Part shown: positions 46,821-54,799 of the stretch, one piece after another
Position numbering within the stretch: position 1 is the first letter of the stretch
How the letters are laid out: every line of letters begins with the position of its first letter
Source of the DNA: Roseovarius nitratireducens
Lineage (GTDB): Bacteria > Pseudomonadota > Alphaproteobacteria > Rhodobacterales > Rhodobacteraceae
Assembly: GCF_002925845.1 (NCBI RefSeq)
Contig: NZ_PDNI01000015.1
Coordinates: forward strand, 1 to 64,000
Direction of reading: 5' to 3'
Length of the DNA stretch: 64,000 nt
Notes under the pieces: model-generated
What the model was told of the DNA's origin: nothing
The model's database searches: none
Seen by the model: only the letters and a program-made list of their open reading frames with translations
Made by a program: the position numbers and the translations under genes

Positions 46821-47549
46821 TCAATGCCCCAGATACGCTGTTTTGACGTCTTCGTTGGTCTCGATCTCTTCAATCGTGCCCTCGGCCAACATCGATCCGC
46901 GGTTCATGACGACGATGCGATCCGCGACGGTGCGGACAAACGACATGTCATGCTCGACAACGATAAGCGTGTGCGACTCACTGAGAGATCGGAATATCTC
47001 GGCTGTGCGCCCGGTTTCCTCGATGGTCATTCCGGCGGTGGGTTCATCCATCAGGATCAGGCGGCTGTCCTGCGCGATGAGCATGGCGATTTCGAGCCAT
47101 TGTGTTTCACCATGCGACAGGTTGCCGGCCAACTCATTGGCCTTGGCCTCGAGCCCGATGCGCTCGAGGATCGGTGCCGCGGCGTGCCCGTCCGACAGGG
47201 CAAAGCGCGTGAGCGCGTGCAATATGCCGGGGCGGCGCGAGCGGGCCACCGACAGGTTTTCGGCCACCGTCAATTCCTTGTAGACGGACGGCACCTGAAA
47301 CTTGCGTCCGATACCCAAACGCGCGCGCCGGAATTCCAGCAATTGCGAGATTTCGGTTCCCTCGAAGCGGATCGAGCCGCCGGTTGGTTGAGTCTTCCCG
47401 CAGATGAGGTCGAGTGTGGTCGACTTGCCCGCGCCATTCGGACCGAGAAGACAGAGGATTTCGCCTTCGGCCACGCTGAAGCTGAGACCATCAACTGCCC
47501 TTAGCCCGCCGAAATCGACATGCAAATCGTTTACCTGCAGTTGAGACAT
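46821..47549 (-). CDS. ABC transporter ATPase, UrtD/LivG-type
   Basis: A 242-residue ATPase. The start MSQLQVNDLHVDFGGLRAVD at 47549 replaces the long shadow extension. Walker A is LLGPNGAGKSTTLDLI, signature NLSHGETQWLEIAMLI (the HGE form seen in UrtD), Walker B LILMDEPTAGMTIEET, and the end KTAYLGH is typical. It begins two bases after the permease gene and ends just before the second ATPase gene. Confidence 0.93.
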   Translation of the reverse strand: MSQLQVNDLHVDFGGLRAVDGLSFSVAEGEILCLLGPNGAGKSTTLDLICGKTQPTGGSIRFEGTEISQLLEFRRARLGIGRKFQVPSVYKELTVAENLSVARSRRPGILHALTRFALSDGHAAAPILERIGLEAKANELAGNLSHGETQWLEIAMLIAQDSRLILMDEPTAGMTIEETGRTAEIFRSLSESHTLIVVEHDMSFVRTVADRIVVMNRGSMLAEGTIEEIETNEDVKTAYLGH

Positions 47550-47551
47550 GA

Positions 47552-48664
47552 TCAGTTCTCCTGTCCGGACTTGACCGGTTCGGGCTGCAAATGCGGCCTC
47601 GTCGAAATGGTTCGTTCTTTCTGGAGTCGACCGCCGATGAACCGCCATGCATCCCCAACCAACCCGTTCAGGCCGCGCGGCATGAACATCACCACGAAAA
47701 CGAAGATAACGCCGAGCATCAGGTTCCATCCTTCGACAAAGATGTCCGACAGACGCCCTTCGAGGAGATTCACCAAGATTGCACCGATCGCAGCAGCGAG
47801 AACGGAGTCCCGTCCGCCGACGGCACACCAGATCACGATGGCCAAGCTGAACGAGACGCTCATGTAAGTCGGGGACGCGAATTCCAGCACCAGCGTGTAA
47901 AGCATGCCCGCCCAGCCCGCGAGCGCCGCCGAGATACAGAAGATGACTGTCTGGTAATTGGCCACGTTGTAGCCCAGGAACCGGGTTCGGTCAGCATCCT
48001 CGCGTATCGCACGCAGGATCAGCCCGAACTTGCTGTGCGTGAGGTAGAGCCCGATTGTGATCGCTGTGACCAGACAGCCTGCGACCAGATAGTAGAAGCC
48101 GACGCCATAGGTATCGACGCTCCAGCCCAGCACATTGAGCGGGGCCAGTCCCGTCAGGCCATTTTGACCGCCAGTGATGCCCTGTTCCTCGATCACAACC
48201 AATTGGAAGGCCACGAGAAAAGCCAAGGTGATGATCGCGACAAAGACGCCGGCAATTCGCGCGCGGAACATGAACATTGCGATCAGTCCGCCTACGAATG
48301 CCGGCACCAGGAGCCCGGCCAACAGGGTAAAGCCGAGTGAGTGAAAGGGGACCCAGATCAGCGGAAGCTCTGGGACATTGTTCCAACCCATGAAGTCGGG
48401 AAGCCCGTCGCCACTCGCCTTGAGTTTGAGATGCATGGCCATGGCATAAGAGCCCATGCCGAACGTCGCCGCCTGGCCAAGATTGAGCAGTCCGGCGCCA
48501 CCCCACGATAGCGCCAGCGCAAGAGACGCGATTCCAAGCGCGAGATACCGGGCAAACGTGTTGAGCTCGAACCCGTCGAAACCCATCAGTGCGGGCACTC
48601 CCAGCACGATCACCAGTGCAAATATCACCAACGCCACAAGGTCGTAGAATAATCTCGTCGTCAT
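47552..48664 (-). CDS. ABC transporter permease, UrtC/LivM-type
   Basis: A 370-residue inner-membrane permease with about nine hydrophobic segments. Family landmarks are SWGGAGLLNLGQAATFGMGSYA, GITGGQNGLTGLAP and ADRTRFLGYNVANYQTVIFC, and the C-terminal MFMPRGLNGLVGD. It pairs with the LivH-type permease encoded upstream. Confidence 0.93.
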   Translation of the reverse strand: MTTRLFYDLVALVIFALVIVLGVPALMGFDGFELNTFARYLALGIASLALALSWGGAGLLNLGQAATFGMGSYAMAMHLKLKASGDGLPDFMGWNNVPELPLIWVPFHSLGFTLLAGLLVPAFVGGLIAMFMFRARIAGVFVAIITLAFLVAFQLVVIEEQGITGGQNGLTGLAPLNVLGWSVDTYGVGFYYLVAGCLVTAITIGLYLTHSKFGLILRAIREDADRTRFLGYNVANYQTVIFCISAALAGWAGMLYTLVLEFASPTYMSVSFSLAIVIWCAVGGRDSVLAAAIGAILVNLLEGRLSDIFVEGWNLMLGVIFVFVVMFMPRGLNGLVGDAWRFIGGRLQKERTISTRPHLQPEPVKSGQEN

Positions 48665-48674
48665 GTTGTTCTCC

Positions 48675-49544
48675 TCAGCGGCGCGTGTTTGAAGGGAAGA
48701 GACCGCGCGGACGGAACCTGATCAGAACGATGATTCCGGCCAGCACTGCGATACGACCAAGGGTGTCATTGAACAGCATCGAAAAGAGCGCCGTCGCCTC
48801 ACCGATCAGCACCGCCGCGCTGGCGGCACCCAGCAAGCTGCCAAGCCCACCAACGATCACGACGAGGAACGCATCGACGACAAGGCCCGTTCCCATGGTG
48901 GGAATGGTGCTGAAGAGAGGCGTGATTAGTGCACCGGCTATTCCGGCAAGGCCCGCACCATAGGCAAACGTGACCGAATAGATATGCTTTGCTTCTATGC
49001 CATAGCATTCGGATATCTGCCGGTTCTGAATGACGGCACGAAGTTTCATGCCAAATTCGGTGCGCGTCATGAGTGCCCATGACGCGGCCAGAACGGCCAG
49101 AGAAAACACGATCACGAATATGCGGTAGTTCGACATCACGAGCCCGCCGATCTCAATGTTGCCACTGAGAAGTTCCGGGCCTTTCACGAAGCGCGATTCC
49201 GCGCCAACGGACAATCGCACCACCTGTTGCAGGATGATCCCAATGCCCCACGTCGCAAGGATCGTATCCAACGGGCGGTGGTAGAGCCGCTGAACGATAA
49301 CCCGCTCGATGATCCAGCCGACCGCGCCCACCGCCACGAAGACGAATGGCAGGGCCACGATGATGCTGAACCCTGCATAGGTCTGTAGTGCCCACGCGGC
49401 ATAGGCGCCGAGCATGACAAACTCACCATGAGCAAGATTGATGACGCCCATCGCGCCATAAATGATAGCCAGCCCCAAGGCGATCATCAGCAGGATCGAG
49501 GCCATGCTGAGACCGGCGAACATCTGGTTCAATATGACGTCCAT
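48675..49544 (-). CDS. ABC transporter permease, UrtB/LivH-type
   Basis: A 289-residue inner-membrane permease. The start MDVILNQMFAGLSMASILLM at 49544 replaces a long shadow extension. Landmarks are GVINLAHGEFVMLGAYAAW, WIIERVIVQRLYHRPLDTIL and VDAFLVVIVGGLGSLLGA. Encoded after the binding-protein gene with a 79-base gap that carries a hairpin. Confidence 0.93.
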   Translation of the reverse strand: MDVILNQMFAGLSMASILLMIALGLAIIYGAMGVINLAHGEFVMLGAYAAWALQTYAGFSIIVALPFVFVAVGAVGWIIERVIVQRLYHRPLDTILATWGIGIILQQVVRLSVGAESRFVKGPELLSGNIEIGGLVMSNYRIFVIVFSLAVLAASWALMTRTEFGMKLRAVIQNRQISECYGIEAKHIYSVTFAYGAGLAGIAGALITPLFSTIPTMGTGLVVDAFLVVIVGGLGSLLGAASAAVLIGEATALFSMLFNDTLGRIAVLAGIIVLIRFRPRGLFPSNTRR

Positions 49545-49564
49545 CGATACACCCTTCCAGTTGA

Positions 49565-49588
49565 CCCGGCTCCTGTGTCGGAGCCGGG
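49565..49588 (-). terminator. Attenuating hairpin after the amide-binding-protein gene
   Basis: A perfect 9-bp stem with a six-base loop lies between the binding-protein gene and the permease genes, with no clear T run. It probably raises binding-protein output relative to the permease, as in the other ABC operon of this window. Confidence 0.5.
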
Positions 49589-49623
49589 CAGTCCGGTTTT
49601 TGTCGGATTTTTGTGCTTGGGCG

Positions 49624-50859
49624 TCAGGCCCGCACCAGGCCCTCGCCGGTGCATGTCTGCCCCTCGTAGGCAGCATATGGCAGGGGCGCGACGCGCTCTT
49701 GCGATTGAAGCAGAACTTCGGCCTGACCATTCGACTGCCACTGACCGATCTTGGGCCAGAGATGCGTGTGGAGGTTCTCGTCGATCAGCACCTCGCCCTG
49801 CGGCGCGGTGAGTGTCAGGCCTACGGCGGCATCACGGATCGTCTCCGGGGTGATGTTCGCCGGGTCCAGCTTCTCCAGTGCAGCTTTGAACTGATACACT
49901 TGGAAGTAAGCCGCTTCGCTGACGAAGTGCGTGACCTGGTCCGCGCCATAGCGTGACTTGTAGGATTCGACGAACCGCTCGTTTTCCGGTGTTTGGGTGC
50001 CCATGAAGTAGGGAGCGGACGAAAAGTGGCCGGCCGCGGCCTCGCCACCGATAGCCTTCACCTCGACCTCGGAACGCGTGAGGCTCACGACCGGCATTCT
50101 GGCCGGATCAAGCTCTGCCGCATGGTATTGCCGGGCAAAAGCAACGTCGGAGTCTCCGACGACGGTCGCAAAGATCACATCCGGCTCTTCTGCGCGTATG
50201 CGGTTGATCACCGAGCTGAAGTCCGAGTGCCCCAGTGGCACGTATTCCTCGTGCACCACTTCACCACCGTGCTTGGCCAGCAGGGTCTTGCAATAGTTGT
50301 TTTCCTCTTTCGGATAGACGTAGTTGTTGCCGATCATGTAGAAGCGCGGCCCGAAGTTCTCGATCGCCCACGGGATCAATTCGTCCTGCTGCTGGTTCGG
50401 CACGGCACCACCATACATCACGTTGCGCGAGCATTCGCGGCCTTCATAGAGCGTCGGATACCAGTAGAGATTGCTGCGCTGCTCTGTAACCGGGAGCACC
50501 GCCTGGCGGCTTGCCGACGTGTAGGAGCCGAAGACGCTCACGCATTTGTCGCGGATCATCAGACGACGCGCCCGGTCAGCGTAGGTGGCCGGATCAGACG
50601 CCGGATCCTCGATGATGGGCCGCAGTTGGCGACCATGCACACCACCTGCCGCATTGATCTCCTCGATCGCCATCAAGGCGGCATCGTGAAGGGTGCTTTC
50701 GACCACGGCCACGGCACCAGTCAGTGAGAACAGCAAGCCCACTGGAATATCGTTGCCCTGTGCAGTTGCGCGGCCAATCGTCGTAAGCAAGGCCGGAGCC
50801 GACAGCGCGCCGGCTGTCCCCACAGCTCCCACACTGCTCAGAAAATCGCGACGTTTCAT
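49624..50859 (-). CDS. Amide/urea-type ABC transporter substrate-binding protein, Tat signal
   Basis: A 411-residue periplasmic binding protein, first gene of the amide operon. The start MKRRDFLSSVGAVGTAGALS at 50859 follows GAGGAGAAG; the RRDFL motif and hydrophobic stretch form a Tat-type signal. The mature body belongs to the UrtA/FmdD/AmiC group: PVGLLFSLTGAVAVVESTLHD, FGSYTSASRQAVLPVTEQR, YWYPTLYEGRECSRNVMYGG, MIGNNYVYPKEENNYCK, SLTRSEVEVKAIGG. Association with amiE suggests short-chain amides as substrate; urea remains possible because the families are close. Confidence 0.92.
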   Translation of the reverse strand: MKRRDFLSSVGAVGTAGALSAPALLTTIGRATAQGNDIPVGLLFSLTGAVAVVESTLHDAALMAIEEINAAGGVHGRQLRPIIEDPASDPATYADRARRLMIRDKCVSVFGSYTSASRQAVLPVTEQRSNLYWYPTLYEGRECSRNVMYGGAVPNQQQDELIPWAIENFGPRFYMIGNNYVYPKEENNYCKTLLAKHGGEVVHEEYVPLGHSDFSSVINRIRAEEPDVIFATVVGDSDVAFARQYHAAELDPARMPVVSLTRSEVEVKAIGGEAAAGHFSSAPYFMGTQTPENERFVESYKSRYGADQVTHFVSEAAYFQVYQFKAALEKLDPANITPETIRDAAVGLTLTAPQGEVLIDENLHTHLWPKIGQWQSNGQAEVLLQSQERVAPLPYAAYEGQTCTGEGLVRA

Positions 50860-50906
50860 ACTGACTTCTCCTCTGTTGGATCCGAGCGGCCGGTTCATTC
50901 GGCAAC

Positions 50907-50953
50907 AAAAAAAAGGCCCCTCAACGCGGTTCACGACCGCAGTTGAAGAGCCT
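50907..50953 (-). terminator. Leader terminator (attenuator) of the amide operon
   Basis: On the minus strand arms 50953-50937 and 50929-50914 form a ~16-bp stem with one bulge and a seven-base loop, followed by eight T residues (50914-50907). It lies about 50 bases before the first start codon, inside the leader, where it would stop transcription before the operon unless prevented. Confidence 0.88.
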
Positions 50954-50994
50954 CTTTGCTCATTTGATTTTCAGACTCGCATTTGAGCCTGAAA
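50948..50994 (-). promoter_or_regulatory. Candidate ANTAR (AmiR) RNA-binding site, two hairpins
   Basis: Two hairpins with six-base loops precede the terminator on the minus strand. P1 (50994-50969) has a perfect 10-bp stem and loop AAATGC. P2 (50961-50948) is GAGC-AAAGAG-GCTC; its loop has A at position 1 and G at position 4, as in known ANTAR targets, and it shares six bases with the terminator's 5' arm, so the two exclude each other. The P1 loop has the A but its G is at position 5. Confidence 0.7.
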
Positions 50995-51148
50995 CGATCG
51001 TTATGCAGAAACGAATTTTTTGCAACAATATTTTACTAAGGAGTTTTAGATGCTTAGAAGGTTACTGAAGAAGTCGGACTTGAAAGACGCCACTTCTGCC
51101 GTCGAGGTTTGAAAGCGGGTCACCCGCGGATGCGACCCTCAGATCCAG

Positions 51149-51379
51149 TGACCTGCCACTGGTCTTTCATCCAGCCGCGACCGGAGTCCGGTTGGTATTT
51201 ACGCCGATCGGCGCGGGTTGAGCAATCGCCCGACGCGCGGAGCTTTCATCTCGCGCAGCGGGGCGGGCGATTGCGTTGGTTAGCGTCCGCGCATAGTCAG
51301 CCGGGGTCTGGTAGTCCAAAGCCGAGTGCGGGCGTTCGGTGTTGTAGTCGGCTGCCCAGGCTGCGATCAGGACACGCGC
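51149..51379 (-). mobile_element. IS3-family remnant, 3' end of transposase orfB
   Basis: On the minus strand the frame reads RVLIAAWAADYNTERPHSAL and DYQTPADYARTL, the C-terminal end of IS3-family integrase-type transposases, and stops at 51167. The IS end appears to be TGACCTGC at 51149. Everything upstream of about 51379, including the catalytic DDE region, is missing. The remnant stops about 40 bases before the alkB start. The segment from 51060 to 51148 shows nothing I can name. Confidence 0.8.
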
Positions 51380-51420
51380 ATACACACACCAAAACACCGC
51401 AGACGAGGATAGCGCGATAG

Positions 51421-52029
51421 ATGACCACGGCTCCTTCGCAACTTTCGCTTTTTCCGGCTGATCCGTCGCCCGAGCTTCCGGACGGCCTGACCTACCGCGA
51501 AGACTACATCACGGGGAGCGATGCCGATGGGCTGCTCGCCGCTGTCGATGCGTCTGCGTGGCTTGCCGATCTGAAACGGCGCGTTCAGCACTACGGCTAC
51601 AGGTATGACTACAAGGCGAGGCAGGCGCGGAGTGAAGACCGCATCGGCACCTTGCCTGCCTTTTTGGAAAGGTTAGCAAAACGGTTGGCCCGCGAAGGCG
51701 TATTCTCGAAACTGCCGGATCAAGTCATCGTCAACGAGTATCTGCCCGGACAAGGCATCTCAGCACATATCGACTGCCGCCCTTGCTTTGGCGAAACAAT
51801 CGCAATCCTGAGCCTCGGGTCGGCCTGCGTGATGCGTTTTGAGCATCATCCAAGTTCCCGAACGGTTGATCTGGCTCTCCAGCCACTCAGCCTTCTGACC
51901 ATCTCGGGAGAAGCGCGACATGAATGGACCCACGCCATACCCGCGCGAAAAAGCGATCTGATCGACGGCGAAAAACACCTGCGGTCGCGTCGTGTGTCGC
52001 TGACGTTTCGAACGATGCAATTTGATTGA
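51421..52029 (+). CDS. alkB: AlkB-like 2-oxoglutarate/Fe(II) dioxygenase
   Basis: A 202-residue protein of the AlkB family, which repairs alkylated nucleic acid bases by oxidative demethylation (some members act on RNA or protein). The iron ligands are H116 and D118 (ISAHIDCRP) and H171 (HEWTHAIPA), and the 2-oxoglutarate arginines are in the C-terminal RRVSLTFR. A hydrophobic NEYLPGQGISAHID segment is typical. No Ada or tag partner is adjacent. The gene has lower GC than the housekeeping genes and sits between two IS remnants, so it was probably brought in with them. Confidence 0.9.
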   Translation: MTTAPSQLSLFPADPSPELPDGLTYREDYITGSDADGLLAAVDASAWLADLKRRVQHYGYRYDYKARQARSEDRIGTLPAFLERLAKRLAREGVFSKLPDQVIVNEYLPGQGISAHIDCRPCFGETIAILSLGSACVMRFEHHPSSRTVDLALQPLSLLTISGEARHEWTHAIPARKSDLIDGEKHLRSRRVSLTFRTMQFD

Positions 52030-52198
52030 CTGAAAGCGCGGGGCACTGATCCGACTGCGCCACCTCGCTTGACTACAAATCGTTCTTTCGCCATGACTAA
52101 CGTACGTGGCCAGATTGTGCCTCCACGGAACATATCGTTCCTATGGAGATATTGTCACAGAGGTTGCGGGAAAGAGCGAAGCAACTCGGCATTTCAAA

Positions 52199-52350
52199 TG
52201 ACCTGCTCCCCTGAAAAGTCCTCGATTTGAGGTTAGCCTGCTCTCCAACTGAGGAGACAGACGATGAAGAGAAGCCGTTTCAGCCATGACAGCGATCATG
52301 CCGAAGCTTCTGAGCCGGTAGCCGAAAGGGTCAGATTCGACCCGAAATGA
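52199..52350 (+). mobile_element. IS3-family remnant, left end and first codons of orfA
   Basis: The end sequence TGACCTGCTCCCC at 52199 begins like the other remnant's end. At 52264 an ATG after GAGGAGACAG starts MKRSRFS, the standard beginning of IS3/IS407-group OrfA, but the homology stops after seven codons and the frame closes at 52350. Only the tip of the element is left. The bases between alkB and this point (52030-52198) hold nothing I recognise. Confidence 0.7.
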
Positions 52351-52377
52351 CCCGGATTTGCCCCCACCGTGCTTACT

Positions 52378-52404
52378 ATGTGCTTACCGTAGCAGTAAGC
52401 ACAT
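52378..52404. repeat. Perfect inverted repeat next to tRNA-Pro
   Basis: A 10-bp perfect inverted repeat (52378-52387 with 52395-52404) with a seven-base spacer lies 31 bases from the tRNA 3' end. A third, partial copy of GTGCTTAC lies just before it (from 52369). Possibly a tRNA terminator or a site used by a past integration. Confidence 0.4.
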
Positions 52405-52435
52405 TTGCGGAGGCCATCTAAGTCATTGAAACAAT

Positions 52436-52512
52436 TGGTCGGAGTGAGAGGATTCGAACCTCCGGCCCCTGCCTCCCGAAGACAGTGCTCTACCAGGCTG
52501 AGCTACACTCCG
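52436..52512 (-). tRNA. tRNA-Pro (anticodon CGG)
   Basis: A 77-nucleotide cloverleaf including an encoded CCA. The acceptor arm is CGGAGTG/CACTCCG, the anticodon stem CTGTC/GGCAG with loop TTCGGGA gives anticodon CGG (reads CCG), and the T arm has GGTTCGAATCC. It sits at the border between the IS/alkB region and the leu genes, a common kind of insertion site. Confidence 0.95.
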
Positions 52513-52579
52513 ACCGTGGCGGGCGGGATAGACGAGGGCCGGGGCTTTGGCAAGGCCGAAATGCGCCCCCGCGCCCACG

Positions 52580-53686
52580 TCAGAGGCTTTCGTCGAGCGC
52601 CGCGAGCACGGCGTCGCCCATACCCGAGGTGCTGACCGGCGTGCCGCCCTCGGGGCCCATCAGGTCGGCGGTACGCAGACCGTCGGCAAGCACCTTTTCC
52701 ACAGCCCGCTCGACGCGCGCCGCCTCGTCGCCCATGTCGAAGGAATAGCGCAGCGCCATGGCGAAGCTCAGGATACAGGCGATCGGGTTGGCCTTGCCCT
52801 GCCCCGCGATATCCGGCGCGCTGCCATGCACCGGTTCGTAGAGCGCCTTGGGCCGGCCGTTCTCCATCGGCAGGCCGAGCGAGGCCGAGGGCAGCATGCC
52901 CAAAGAGCCGGTGAGCATCGCGGCGAGGTCCGACAGCAGGTCGCCGAAGAGGTTGTCGGTCACGATCACGTCGAACTGCTTGGGCCAGCGGGTGAGCTGC
53001 ATCGCGCCCGCGTCGGCATACATGTGGCTGAGTTCCACATCCGGGTATTCGGCGTCGTGCACCTCCTGCACCACCTCGCGCCAGAGCACGCCCGATTCCA
53101 TCACGTTCGCCTTTTCCATCGAGCAGACCCTGTTGTCGCGCTTGCGGGCAAGCTCGAACGCCGAGCGGGCCACGCGGGCGATCTCGGACTCGGTGTAGCG
53201 CTGCGTATTGATGCCAACGCGCTCGTTGCCCTCCTTGTGGATGCCGCGCGGTTCACCGAAATAGACGCCAGAGGTCAGCTCTCGCACGATCATGATGTCG
53301 AGGCCGGCAACGACATCCTTCTTCAGCGACGAGAAGTCCGCCAGCGCGTCAAAGCATTGCGCGGGCCGCAGGTTGGCGAAGAGGTCCATTTCCTTGCGCA
53401 GCCGCAGAAGGCCACGCTCGGGCTTCACGCTGAAATCGAGGCTGTCGTATTTCGGCCCGCCCACGGCCCCCAGCAGCACCGCATCGACCGCCTGCGCCTT
53501 TTCCATCGTCGCATCCGCCAGCGGCACCCCGTGCACGTCATAGGCGCAGCCGCCCACCAGGTCTTCGCTCACGTCGAAGGCGATGCCGCGCCTCGTCCCG
53601 AACCAGTCGATGATGCGGCGCACTTCGGCCATCACCTCGGGGCCGATGCCGTCGCCGGGCAGGATGAGAAGCGAAGGGGTGCTCAT
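52580..53686 (-). CDS. leuB: 3-isopropylmalate dehydrogenase
   Basis: A 368-residue NAD-dependent enzyme of leucine synthesis that oxidises and decarboxylates 3-isopropylmalate. Landmarks are [20 protein letters not shown], the substrate-loop [21 protein letters not shown] (in parts), [14 protein letters not shown] and [20 protein letters not shown]. Length is normal. It is separated from leuC and leuD by two unrelated genes (53.8-55.7 kb). Confidence 0.97.
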   Translation of the reverse strand: MSTPSLLILPGDGIGPEVMAEVRRIIDWFGTRRGIAFDVSEDLVGGCAYDVHGVPLADATMEKAQAVDAVLLGAVGGPKYDSLDFSVKPERGLLRLRKEMDLFANLRPAQCFDALADFSSLKKDVVAGLDIMIVRELTSGVYFGEPRGIHKEGNERVGINTQRYTESEIARVARSAFELARKRDNRVCSMEKANVMESGVLWREVVQEVHDAEYPDVELSHMYADAGAMQLTRWPKQFDVIVTDNLFGDLLSDLAAMLTGSLGMLPSASLGLPMENGRPKALYEPVHGSAPDIAGQGKANPIACILSFAMALRYSFDMGDEAARVERAVEKVLADGLRTADLMGPEGGTPVSTSGMGDAVLAALDESL

Positions 53687-53761
53687 GGCGGTCTGTCCTT
53701 TGAAATGTCTCGTTGCGTGGATGGCCTATAGGCAGGGGTGGACGGGGTCAAGAAAGCCCAC

Positions 53762-54799
53762 TCAGTCGAGCGTGAGATCGACCCATATGAGCCGGTGCGG
53801 CCCCGCTGCCTCTGCCTCTGCCCGGTCCGGCGCATCCTCGGGCGGCCAGTGGATGCCCGCATCCGCCACCGCCAGATCGGCGGAGGGCAGGATATAGCTC
53901 ACCCGTAGCGGGCCGGTCTCATCCCACGCCACGGTGGCGCGCCCCGGCAGCGGATCGCGCAGGCGCGGATCGGCGAGCAGCGCGCGGATCGCTCCGCGCC
54001 GCCCCTCGCCCGCGTTCGGATCGAGGTTGGCGTCGCCGATCAGGACGAAGCGACGCGCCGGCGGATCGCCGAACGCGCCGTCCAGATAGCGTTGCCAGAA
54101 ACGGATTTCGTCGTGGTTGCGTCGCCCGTTGCGATCCTCCTCGCCGTCGAAGACCGGCGTGGTGGCGTGATACGTCATGAGCGAGACAGACCCCGAGGGC
54201 AGCCGCAGCGGCACCACCCAGTGCCCCACCGACGACAGCCGCTGCACGGCCTGCGCCTCCTGCGACGGAAACGGCCGCCCGTCGGGCCAGCGAGGTAGCA
54301 GCGCGCCCGGCAGATCCCGCCACAGCATCGCCGAAAAGTCGCGCGCACCCTCGCGGTCCAGCGGATAGCGCGACAGGATCGCCATGCCGCCCTGTCCCGA
54401 AAACGTGCCATATCCTTGCGCATCCCGCGGCCCCCCGCGCCGCCCATCGCCATCCATATCGAGCCCCGTGGGCCAGCCGGTATTGGGCCTGAGCGCGAAG
54501 AGGTGGGGATAGTAGGGGCCATCCTCGGCGATCCGGTCGCGCAGCGCCGAAAGCGCGCGCAGGCCGTGGTCATAGTCGACCCCCTGCACGACCAGAACGT
54601 CCGGCGCCACCGCCGAGATCAGCCCGGCGATGGCCTTGATGCGCGGATCGCCGCCGCGCCGCAGGTCGCGCAGCAACAGCCCCGGCCCATCGCGGTCAAG
54701 CTCGAGGTGCCAGGTCGCGAGCCGCAATGTCCCGGCCCCGGCCCCGGCAGTGAGGGCGGCCACGAAAAGCGCCACCAGCAGCACAAGGCGCGCGTTCAC
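53762..54799 (-). CDS. Endonuclease/exonuclease/phosphatase-family protein, exported
   Basis: A 345-residue protein of the EEP superfamily (DNase I/sphingomyelinase fold). The start is a GTG overlapping the upstream stop (GTGA). A signal peptide follows (NARLVLLVALFVAALTAGAG), so it acts outside the cytoplasm. Landmarks are LRLATWHLELD, PDVLVVQGVD (metal site), MTYHATTPVFDG, FVLIGDANLDP (metal D/N) and a C-terminal PHRLIWVDLTL with the catalytic-type His. The fold can cut DNA, dephosphorylate or cleave phospholipids; the activity is unknown. Translationally coupled to the membrane-protein gene upstream. Confidence 0.83.
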   Translation of the reverse strand: MNARLVLLVALFVAALTAGAGAGTLRLATWHLELDRDGPGLLLRDLRRGGDPRIKAIAGLISAVAPDVLVVQGVDYDHGLRALSALRDRIAEDGPYYPHLFALRPNTGWPTGLDMDGDGRRGGPRDAQGYGTFSGQGGMAILSRYPLDREGARDFSAMLWRDLPGALLPRWPDGRPFPSQEAQAVQRLSSVGHWVVPLRLPSGSVSLMTYHATTPVFDGEEDRNGRRNHDEIRFWQRYLDGAFGDPPARRFVLIGDANLDPNAGEGRRGAIRALLADPRLRDPLPGRATVAWDETGPLRVSYILPSADLAVADAGIHWPPEDAPDRAEAEAAGPHRLIWVDLTLD

